A DNA stretch of 64,000 nucleotides from NCBI RefSeq assembly GCF_002775205.1, contig NC_036447.1, positions 26,882,245 to 26,946,244 of the forward strand, in the 5' to 3' direction. Source of the stretch: Xiphophorus maculatus (lineage: Eukaryota > Chordata > Actinopteri > Cyprinodontiformes > Poeciliidae). Below, in pieces: positions 35,513-47,500 of the stretch. The notes beneath the pieces are model-generated. The model was not told the DNA's origin. It saw only the letters and a program-made list of their open reading frames with translations, and did no database searches. The stretch's first letter is position 1. Each line of letters starts with the position of its first letter. Position numbers and translations under genes: made by a program.

Positions 35513-38500
35513 TCAGTAGTCTTGGCGCTGGTAGCCTCCGGAGCCGTCGAAGGCCCCGTCGCTGTTGGCCTGACCGCCTCCGCCGCCCGGGCTCTCCAAG
35601 TCGTCCCCTCCAAAGGACGTGTAGGGCGCTCCAGCTGCATCCTGGCTGGGGTCGGTGTATTCGTGGGAGAAGAGGGCGGAGTCGGCCCCCAGCTTGTATC
35701 TCTGGAAGGCGAGGAACGACTGGCCCGCCTTTGGGGAAAACGGACGATGGAAATTGATGGAAGATGGAAGAGCAAGCAAGGGTGCAAGGGGCGCGATCGA
35801 ACGGCGAGGAAACAAGAGTTCGAAGCAGTGGGGTTACAGTGAAGCGTTTGGAAGAGAAGAGAAAAAGAGCAGGAAGAAAACATCGATTAGTTTGCTGGAA
35901 ACCTTGGGAAGCCATTTAGTCAGTCAAAGCAGACGACATCTAGTTGAGCTCGTCATTAGTTGCGTTTCCTTTGCAAAGGTACAGAAAAGTTTGTTGATAT
36001 TCAGCTAATGTCAAAAAAACACAATTTCCGAATTGCAGTGTATTTGTTAATTAACATAATTAAAATCACATGGAATAAGTTTGTTTGTGTGATAAGTTGT
36101 TGAAAAACATGCCGCGCCATCATCCTCCTACCACTTCCTGTCGACTTCTTCATATTTTCCGCCTGTATTTACATCCGGTTTGTTGATCATGTGACTCTGT
36201 TGATGTGTTTCGCATTTGTGGGAAACACATCAATCTTGGTACGGCTGAAACCCCACCCCCCACTCCCCCGCCTCATCCTAGCGTAAAAACTTTGATCAAA
36301 AAACTCACGTTTTTCTCAAAATTGTGGGTGAATTTATTTTCGTAATTCCGATTTGCGCAATCTTAAGGGCAATGCAAACACAGCTAGGGAGACACGAAAC
36401 CTCAACCCTACTTCGGTCTACTTTCTTGATGCAAACAAGAGGTGTGTCTGTGTGTTGCTAATGCAAAACAATCCCTAAACATCTAATAAATATCCAGCGA
36501 AAGTGTTGTTGCCTTTTAAATCAAACTAGACAGCCTCTAAAAACTGCTAGCAACACAGCGTCCATGTGAATCTCCATGAAATAGTAAAACACAGACGGGA
36601 CATGCAAACTGCATGCAAGACTTCCTAAGTTGCTAGTATTCGTAATGTTTGAATTTTTCACACGAAAACTGCAAAACAGGTGACCGGGACTTAAATAAAC
36701 TCAATTAATTTGTTGCAAGTACTCAAATGAAGTTAATCCAACTAAATATTATGTTTATACAGTTGTCATGTTAAACACATGTAAATAAGGTAGGTTTGAC
36801 CAACTTAATTCAGCAGAGAACTTCATTCTCTTATTTCAGTGCACATACTTAGATGTATTTTAGCAGAAATACATACATAATTTTGAAATTTCACAATAAA
36901 AATAAAGTCTGAAAGCTAACATTCTACCCCAGCTTTCACTAGAGTTACACCTGAAAACCTTTCAGAATATTTAATTAGCTAATTATGCACAACAAAAAAT
37001 TCCAATAAGGTACACTAAAGTTTTAGCTATAATAACATGTTGAAACATCAAGTTCTGGAAGTATGAATACCTTCTTCAGGTGATGCAGGTAAAGAAAGAT
37101 GTGCACGGCACTTCAATATCTCTAAACTCCGGAAAAGATAGCTTTATTTAAAAAAAAAAAAAAAAAAAAGCTAAAAAATAAGAGATCCATAGCTTCGCCT
37201 GAGGGGAGCGAAACACACCAAAACCTCTTTGATCCATAAATCATGTCCTGTTGCTTATTCAGCCCTGAAGTACCGCAACTGAAAGCTTAAGGTAATCCAC
37301 CGACTTCCTAAACCGCTTAACGCTTCCGTCAAAAACCGGAGAGACGGAGCCAAATATCTTTCATTTTGTCTTTGATTAAAAGACAAAATGTCACGGTGCA
37401 TTGATAGCGTCAAGAAACTAACAATCTTTGTTATTTTGGACCACTGGCTCAACAGTCACACATGTCAGTTGCTAGAATTGTTATTAAAACGTGCCGGAGT
37501 CAGGATTCAGATTTTCATACATTCACTTCCTCTAAAGACGTTCAGCCACTGCAACATAACAGGGGCGTGTGTGTGTGTATGTGTGTGGGCGTGTGTGTGT
37601 GTGTGTGTGAGCAGCTGCAGAGGGTTCAGGTAGCAGGCAGGGAGACAGAACAGAGTCAGACAAAAGGTTGATGTGGCTGAGGGGGGAACAGCTTGGTGTA
37701 CTCCTCTTCAAACGACACGTTCTTTAGTTTCTCCATAGAGAAGAGAGTCTGAGCGCCCTGTTGGAGAGACAGCCGCACTCTGGTGAGGTCATTCATGTTC
37801 ACATTTATGACGGACGTCTGGGCAATGCGCATCAAAACAAGTCGAAGCTAATGGCTAACTACAACTTGGCAAGGATGCGTAAAATGTTTTCAAATAAATT
37901 CTTCTTTTGTTGCAGTATCTTAATTTCACGCTGGAAAAAAAGGAGAAAAATTCCAGTTTTAATTTGAGATTATTTTAAACTAAATACGTTAGGAAATAAT
38001 TGTTTTCAACAAAACCGCCAGTTTCAAAATTATTGGCAACTTTCACAATCACCATGAAACAAATGCAACTGAAGAGCGTTTTAAATAATAATAAGAAGAA
38101 ACAAGTAATTTATTCTACAAGAGGGGAAAGACAAAAGAAGGCACCTTTAAGTGTAGCCTGAAATATCTCACCATTTTTGCTAATTAAGTTTTACAGAAAG
38201 TTTTTTCTGCGCTTTTTTATGGTTTAGTTACATGGGTTAAATCTCTCACTTCGAAAATGAATGTTATCTATTCATATGCCCCTACTGGAAAAACAAACAG
38301 GTTTACACAGGATGTCAAAACTCATTCACAGGTCTGTTTTTCTAACGGAAATGTGAAGAAGGTCGTTGCCCTCATGTCTTCTTCAGGGGTTCTCGTGCCG
38401 TTTCCTTTTGGTGCAGCGCCACCACAGGCAAAGGGAGGGAACAGGTTTTTCAATTGGTTTGGATTGCTTGACGCACTGTTGCAATCAAACTGAGTCTACC

Positions 38501-41500
38501 TGGCTGTCAGGTGTAAAAACATCCTTGGATTGATGTAGGCGATTCAGACTCTCAAATTAAAGGTTGGATTTTTCTAAGCTTTTCAGTGTGCTTCAGACCA
38601 AACACACTGAAGACCAATGTGTTTGGTCTGAAGGTGCTCTGTGGCTGCACACTGCCTCGGTGTCCTACAATCTGTGGACTAACGAGAGATAAAAGAAGCT
38701 CTTACCCAGGTGAAGATTGAGAAAAAGGAGAAGGTGATGGCCGCCCGAGCAGCGTCGCCTCCCTCTCTCAAGGGGTTGTCCTCTTGCTTGGTCACCTGCC
38801 ACTGATTGGCCAAAAAGCAGAAACCCACAAACCACATGAACGACCAAAACGCTGTACGGGCGAGAAAACAGAAACAAACAGAATAGAGTTCAAACCCTGA
38901 CCAAAGTGTTAACAGGATCTTTCATCATTAACTCGTTTGGTTCATATGCTATAAACAAGACAAATTCATTTTGATTCTCTTGATGTACAAATCTCTGAGA
39001 CTGAATCCAGGGGTTTCTGCTGGTCTCACCAATTCATATTTAAGCCTTTTCAAGGCCATTATGAATGAAATTTAAGACCTGTATCACAACGGAAATATAT
39101 AAAAGAAAACTTCATATTTTATTTAGTAGTAACAGAAAGGTTTTGGCAGTCCTACGAACTGGCGATAAATTTACACTTACCCATGTTAGAGGCAAAAACA
39201 GCTGCCTAGCTAGCTAGTTAGCGATAACCTCAACCTCCTCAAGTCACAGAACGTAATGAGGTTGTCTGCGTGCGACTCAAAGGTTTGTTTGACAGAAATA
39301 TCCTGCGAGAAAAAAAAATAAAACTACACAAAATAAAATATGACAAAATATAAGACCAGTGACTAAGACCACCTGCATTTTTTAAAAATAAATTTAAATC
39401 ATTTTAAGGTATTAATTTTGGATACGCAGATTCAAGACTGTTTAAGACTTTTTCAAGAATGTGTGGAATGTGTTCATAATTTAAAAAGATTCAGTAGATA
39501 CATAAGATTATATTAAGTGATTAAATTAAATTGAGAAGTCCTGTTTGTCTTATTTTCTTTTCTTCTGTCTGACTTTGATGAACCTATAAACAAAAATAAC
39601 AAAATATGAAACAACCAAACAGGTTTTCATATATACAATCATCTAAAAACATACATAAAATATAACAGACAACTATACCAGTGTTTGTTTGTTTGTTTGT
39701 TTGGGGTTGTCTTTCTTTCTTTCCAAATACTTCACTTTTTTATATGGACTAAAATTAAATAGACTAACCTATGAAGTTTAAAAAAAAAAAAAGTTCACAC
39801 TACTTGTTTAAGATGACTGCAAACCACAAGTTGCGAAGTTATGTGCACTTGAAAGTTTTTATTAAACAGAATGTTTTGTTTTACAGTGCACTCAAACAAA
39901 CGAAAGATTTCACAAATCTGAAATTGTGTTTTCTATTAAAGAAAAAGCAGACATATCAGAAACATCTGATCAGACTTCCAGCAGTTCTTTGGTTTTACTA
40001 ATTTGTCAACTTTCATGGAAACATATGGTGACAAAGAGAAAGAGAGAGAGAGAGAGAGAGTGTGTGTATGTGTGTGTGTGTGTGTGTGCGCACAGGAAAA
40101 AAACAAACAAAAGGCAGTATTGTCTGCGACAGGAACTACCTCATTAAAAAGCCTCTGTGCTTGACAATCTTGTCAGGTTCGGGGCAGAAGCAGTGCAGCA
40201 GAGAGGCAGACTGTCTGACACACTGAAGCTCATCGCCGAGACTTGTTAGCACCGGAGGAGGAGCTGTCTGCTTAACAACCGCTTTCATTCCCCATCGCCC
40301 CCTCCTCTCTGATCACACTTTAAAAACAAACGCTGCACCAAAGACGCTCGCCGCTGTCAAATAACGCGTTGCTATGCCGATCAGCAAGAAATACACAGAA
40401 AGAAAACAGGTCGTTTTTTTTTTTTTTTATTGAAATAAAAATGCAAACACAAAGGTAATCAGAAGATGATGTCTGATTCGAATGTTGTTTTTTTGTTTTG
40501 CAGAAGTTAAAGGATAAGTAAATAAAATGTAAAAAAGAAGATTAAAAAAATGTTTTAGTTTACTACATTTCTATTTGTGTAAATAGAGTGCGTTCATCTT
40601 TTTGCCACTGTTTGTTACATTACGACAATGAACTTTAACAAATTTGATCTTTTGTCCCAAGAGAACAATACCAAGTACTGAATGATTGAGGAAAATTTTA
40701 CTTAATTTTCCTCAATCATGGAAAATTATTTTTCCATGATTGGAAAAATAATCCAATCATTGTTTGGATTATAATAACGATTATAATCCAAATAAAAAAA
40801 ATACAAATACATGTTTGTATTTTCATGTTTCATTTTCAAACATGAAAATACAAACATTTTCATGTTTGTATGAAAATAGTAAAAAGTAAAATGCATTTTA
40901 CTTTTTACTATAATAGAGCTATGAAATATGTGAAAAACAGAATTAAACAAATTATTTCTTAAATTAGCAAATTTCTATTTTCTATTTATGTAAATAAGAT
41001 TTTTTTTTTTCACATTTTGTCACATTACGACTACAAACCCTAATGAATTTTTATGATTTTTCCCCTATAGGCCGAAAGCAAGTGTTGCATAACTGAGAAG
41101 CAGAAGGGAAATTAGATCTGTTTTTATTATTTTTGTATTAAAATACTAAATAATAACATGTATTAATATTTATGAAACTTCTAGAGACTCACATATTTGC
41201 CTATTATTCTTTGGATAGTTCCTATTAAGGCATCTTTTAAGCTTTGACTCAGACTCTAAATTCAATTTCGGTCTGAACTTGGAGTCAGTAATTAAAAAAA
41301 AAAAAATTAACAGACTTTGATCTAAGTTGTTTAATTTAATCTCTGGCTGCATGTTTTGGGTTTTCTGTAAAGCATTGCCCTGTATTTAGCACCATCCATT
41401 TTCCCATTAAGTCTGGGGCTGCAACATGACAAAATGGAGGCTATGACTTCTCTACCAAAGCGCTGCTGTTGGGAAGAAGAAGGAGAAGAAGAAGTGCGGC

Positions 41501-44500
41501 TTTACCTGAAATCCCGATGTCAGCCAGCACGGCCTTCTTCCGGTCTTTAACGCTGCTGATCTGGGGAAAGTAGACGTCCAGAGCCAGGAAGGCGACGCAG
41601 CAGAGGAAGGCCATGGAGCCCATGAACACGCCGTAGTTACAGGCGTTCTGGTTGCGGTTGAAGATGCAGTACTCCTCCACCTCGCTGGGCCGGTTGATGT
41701 AGCCCTCGTTGGCGATGCAGCCGAAGATCACGATGGAGAAGAGCTGAAGAGGAAGAGAAGAGAAAAGCTATCAGGGAAATATAGAGATAAAAACCAGGGA
41801 GAAAAAAATGAGCTACGAGCAGGCAGTCAGGCGTCAGAATAAAAACACTTAAAAACGTGGACCTAAAATAATGACTAGTACTTTATGCACTCTTTTTAAT
41901 CATAAAACATAAAAAATAGTATTAGATTTTTTTAAAATCTGTTTTTACACATTATCTACATTGGATTTCTGTAGCAAAATAAAATTAATTGCGAAAAAAA
42001 AATTAGAATTTTTTTTTTCAGTTCATTCTTGATTTGTCATTTGGTTCCAAACTATCTGCTGCTTTCCTCTCCATCATCAAACAACACGCAATATAAAACT
42101 ATTTATTCATTCTCTTTTCAAAATCTTGGAAATAAAAAGAAAATAGTGTTTTCATTTCTTTACTCTTCATTTTAGAGAGCTGGATGTATAAAATCTATAA
42201 ACTGTCTATCTTAAATAAATCTATCTTTAAAAAGTAAAGTTCTCGGCGTATTTTACTCAGAGGGAAAACGAATAAAAGGGAGTTGTTCCTCTCCACCGTC
42301 ACCTCATGCTTGCTCAAGGGTAGGTCGCAGGTTGTATTTAACAGCAAACAAACCAAGACAGACTATATCTGTTGCTTCCCATTGATAGACATTATTTGAA
42401 CAAGTGGCACTTTGTGATCAACTTATTATGACGGTATTGTATTGTAACTGGATTGAATGGAGCTACTTATAATTAAAACCAAAATCAAACTGTATTGGAA
42501 TGAACTGTATGAAGAGATCAGTAATACATTTTGGACATAACTGGATTGTATAATGGAAAACTATTTGTCTTTTATTAATTTTGTAGTAAACTTGCTGAGA
42601 ATGCTTATTTTCAGCAAGTTTGACGATTTACACACATTTTAAATGCGAGTAAAAAACACAAAGCTAGATAAACAAAGCACTCTTGCTGTTGTCTGTAACG
42701 CTGCCAGTGCATTTCCAATGATAAACAGCATCCCACTCTGTGTCTGCTGCATCAATTTGGCTGCAGTTTGAGGCTAAGTGCATTGGAGGGAAAAAAATGC
42801 AATTACAGACTTATTTTCTGATGATGGTTTCTCCCCTCTTTGAAAAGCAAATAAAACGACAATGTTTCTTCCATAATTCCTCCTGCATCTTTTTTTCTCG
42901 CCTCTCTCTCTCTCTTTCTTTTTTTTCCATTTCCCAAAAGGACAGACGATACAACAGGCTACAAAATGGAGTCAATACCAAGAGCAGGTTACTAAGATAC
43001 CATCTAATCCCCCCTCTCTGCTCACTTCCACAGCGTCGCAGAAACGTCCTTGTCAATATGACACCACACATACGAACAAACAGGATCCTACAACCCAGCT
43101 TTACCTTTTATGTCATTTTATTTATTTATTTTTAGCAGCCAGACTCATACTCCTGTTGATAAAAGCAGATCAGACAAACTCCATCCAGCTGTCAAACCCT
43201 CAGAGCAAACCTCCCGGGAGCTCGATGCGTCCGGGTGAGAGAGAATGTCTGTGGGCTTTCCTGAGATGAGCGATGGACCCGTGAATGCGACTGGGAGAGT
43301 GAAGCAGAGACAGAAGGTCGGAAGTGAACCTTGAGGTTGGCGAGTGGCTCAGTTCATTCAGCTGGTGTGTCAGTGTTTGAGTAGAGAATGACGGCAAAAC
43401 AAAAGGAGAAACAAAAAACAACACAAAACATTCATTTCAGCACAGACACCGAGAGCTCATCAACGAATAAGCTCCGTCAAAACCAAGCTGAACATTTGGA
43501 GTTCTGACTGGGACAACAGACGAACAGTTCATTATTAATTCATTCTGGGGCACGAGCGGCTTTTATTCTGTTATTAGACGGGACTTCGTTTCTAGAAAAA
43601 AAACATCAAAGTGGCTTCTAGATGTGGTGACGTCACTTATGATGTTTCACATCTACTCAGTGTTTGAGGACAAACTGCAACATAAAGTGTGTCAATATTT
43701 CTAAGGTGAAACAATAAGGATGCACCGATGTGAAAATTTGGGCAGATATCGTTATCTGATATTAATACTGCTGTTATGGCCGATAACCAATATTCATATA
43801 TCATATGTATATATTCCTCTACACTTTTGACATCATGTCAAAGCAACCACATTGTCTACTTTGCACCCTCACAATCCTGTGTTTCATCACTATCACTGTC
43901 ACATGACTCAGGACGCACCAATATGAAAGTTTAGGACAATATCGATAACCGATATTAATATTGCTACCATGGCCAATAACCAATATTGTGCATATAGTTT
44001 CATATATATATATATATATATTTCACCACCCTTTTGACATAAAAAAAACCCACAAATGGCAAGAAGATGAAAATAAATGCTGTTGGTTGTTAATAAATTA
44101 ATTTATTGGTTCGATGCCGATATGCAAAAAACATTGCTAATATCAGCAGATGCCGATGTTTTTGTTAATGAACAAAAACATCAAGCCCAAACGCCACCCT
44201 CTCCAGAAACACATACGCAAATGGAAACAAGACTGGAATAAACATTATTTGTGAATATGGGACATATTCACATAGTTTTAGTTATCGGGCCGACACCGAT
44301 AGGTTGAAAAAAACGACTAACATTGACCAATACTGATGTTGATGTCGCTATTTCGAGGATCACAATGGAAAACCTTTAAAAAAAAAAGAGTCGTCTTCAA
44401 AGTTTGGACTAAACCCAAAATTGTTTTATCTGTTGTGCTTGGGTAAAGTGTTATTCTTGAAGTAGTTGCAGGTCAGCTCAGAGCAATATAAATCAAAAAT

Positions 44501-47500
44501 ACGAGTTGCCCTGCAAAGAAAATCTGAGCATAATAGTGACTTTTAATAGTTAAAAGGGGTCATTTAGAAAGAAAATGCTGAATAAAAGTAAAAATGAAAT
44601 AAAGTTGCACTACGTTCACATGGATAACTTGAGTCGACACTGTGCTCTTAATTTTATATGATGAATGATAACCGAGTGAAGAATTTTTTTCAAGATTGCT
44701 GGTAGTAGTAATAAAGCATTTAACAATACTAATAACTAAGCAGTAAAAAAAAAACAGGTTACTGATTTAGTGTAGAGTTGAGCTGAGTCAAGGTACACAA
44801 TACAGTTGAAACCAGAAGTTTACATACAACAAATTAGGAGATGAAAATCTCTAAAAATGTTCTTGCAATGTTTTATGACATTTAATATAAATAATTACCA
44901 AATATAAATAATTTAGGTAATTCTATTGGCCAAAAACAGGAGAAGTTTGGTCTTATTTACCTTCAGAGATAAAGGAAAAAATGTGTATGTGTCTTTTTTT
45001 TTAAAAATTCCGTGTATGTAAATATCTGGTTTCAGCTGTAGGCACTAGAAACGGGTCGTTATTTTAAAAAAAATCATAAATAATATGGTTGTTTTCATTT
45101 CTAAACGTTACGTGGCAATAATTCTGACCATTTACCTTCAAAATGTAACTTCTGGGAATGTTTTGCATGTAACTCAATTGACTATAGGCTTCATAACACT
45201 GAGAGAGACATATTTGACTGAAATCTATTAGTAACCGATAAAGTAATAACCAAACTGTTCACAATTGTACTGTATGTTTGTAAAATGCTTTCTCATGTAT
45301 GCCAGTTTGACTGAAGAAAGACGGAGTATATTTCCAATAATTTCAATACTGGAAGAGTTAGTCAGTGAGTACGTTTCCCTCCGTATCTCCATCGCTCTCG
45401 CTGAAACTCCCCCACCCCGCCCCGGCCTGCTCTCGCTGTTTGGAGGATGAAACTGACACCTGACTCCCCCACATCGACATAATGTCTTTTTCATTAGGGA
45501 CGGAGAGGATGACGAGACTGAGGAAAGAATGCAGGGATTGTGGAGGCAGAAGGGATATGGAGGTGGTGCTATTTTTAGCACGCCTGCATCATGGCTCCGT
45601 CCTTCCCTCCCTCCCCCACTTCGTTTTCTCCCATCACCCCTTGTTACTGGCCTCACCTCTGCCCACAAGCCTTCTCGAGAAGAGTGAGTGCGCTTCGTCA
45701 CACAGATACATGCAGCTAAATCGCTGCTTCACAGAGACTCAGCTCAGAAAACGCAAAGTCACAAGCACCAATATATTTCCCTCCACACTATTCAGGACGT
45801 CGCATGATGTCAGAGGGAATGGAGAAGACTCAAGAAAATAGTCAATTTATAAAGACAATTTGAATATTTCAACCTCAAACATTGCTAACTGTGCCACTTA
45901 TACACTAGCTTATTTGCTTGCTAGCTAGCTAGAATATATTTTTTCGATATTTTGGATATATTTGGACAAATATATCCAAAGTATAAAGCTAATTAATATA
46001 ATTAACTCACTAAACATAATTATGTTGATAAGAAACTTATGATTTGACAAAGTAAAGTGGGTTGGACTTCATAAAAGCAGGAACTGTTCATTCATGCTAA
46101 TGCAAAGGCTATCTACTTTAAGTATCAGAAGCTAATGCTTTAAAGTTTTTAAAAATTGCTACTCTTAAAAGCACTTGAGCAATGTTTCGGAAAGAAATGA
46201 TTTGAAAACGATATATTTTTTTAACAGTAAGTTCACTTTTTTCCCCCATGTGGAATCAAGGAAGTGCTTAGAGGCTTTAGAATTTTCAAAATGGTGACAT
46301 GCTAGTTAGCATAGCCTCTCTGACTCCAAGAATAGCATGTTTTTGTTAGATTTTACAGTATGGGATATAACGGGGGCTTGCTATGGAGGAGTTCAAGATG
46401 CACACAACGGTTTTGATTGAAGACAGAGGCTGGACCGCAGATGCAATAAGCCAAGACTGGCCTAAAGCTGACCTGTATAAAGCAATTAAACCACATCTTT
46501 TTCCTGCTAATGTTTATCCGCTGGACAACAAGATAGACTACAGCTGTAAACAAACATGGAGTTTATCCACATTTTTCCTGGTGGAGTTACTGTAGGAATG
46601 CTCATGTGTGCAACCTCTCTTCATAGAGCAAAAGTTGCGATAAAACAGTTGGTTTGGACGGCTGATTTAGTAAATTTGTTGTGTGTGTTAAACATGTCCA
46701 CCAAAGTGAGACAGGTTGGTCTCTGCAGGAATCACAACAAATGTGGCATCTAAACCAGGGGTGGAAATTAAAAATCTTCTCCACCATCCACAGCGGCTGG
46801 TAGAGAAGATTTTTTACCGGCCACTCAGACATTTCACCAGCCTCATTTTCTTTCTTCTTTCAATTACAAACCCCACAAGTACAAGCAAATTATAGAACAT
46901 ATATAATTTATTCTTAGCTCTATGAAAACGAATTTACTGACAATAAGTTTACCATACAGATAAACTCTGTATTCTGTACATATACAGAATAATTTAACAC
47001 AAAGCATGGACACCTAAACAGGGTTGTAGTGCAATAAGTTAATTTGAAGTAATTACTAACCACAAACTTTAACTACACCACCCTAACATTCTTGCAATCA
47101 TGGAACATTTCCACATTTCGGCAACAACTCTCCCTGATAGTATTTGTTAAAGATGTGTCTAGTCATTTTTAAAAATATTTTTAAATTGTATCGGTAGCTG
47201 AATGCAGCTTTTTTTTTTCTTTTCTGTTCAAACCTTCAATCCGCCACAGTGGCGGGTTCAAACATATGTTCAGTGGTTTCTGAGATGGATGCTAAAGAAG
47301 TTAGTCAGTTCTCTTATCGAGGACAGTCAGACCTGGAGGGCAACTAGTGCAATGACACACTTTAGTTTTTCGGCTAGTCCCTTGAGTAATTCCTCCAGGA
47401 GATAAGCTTACCACCAGGGACTCCCTGCTCTCTACATTCCTTCAATTTCCTAATTCTTACTTTTTCTACCTGCTCCATTAACACATCCATAAGCCCCATA

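Noticed and set aside
35442..35915. Several long frames on both strands over the last SYNGR1 exon
   Set aside because: They are shadows of the GC-rich SYNGR1 coding exon; only the frame giving AGQSFLAFQRY matches synaptogyrin.
38257..38493. 78-codon plus-strand frame with ordinary-looking composition
   Set aside because: No domain or homology recognised and no splice or promoter context; it is antisense within a SYNGR1 intron.
45228..45701. 157-codon minus-strand frame in SYNGR1 intron 1
   Set aside because: No homology, no matching splice phase to exon 2, and basic/Ser-rich composition typical of a random frame. An alternative first exon cannot be excluded but has no positive support.
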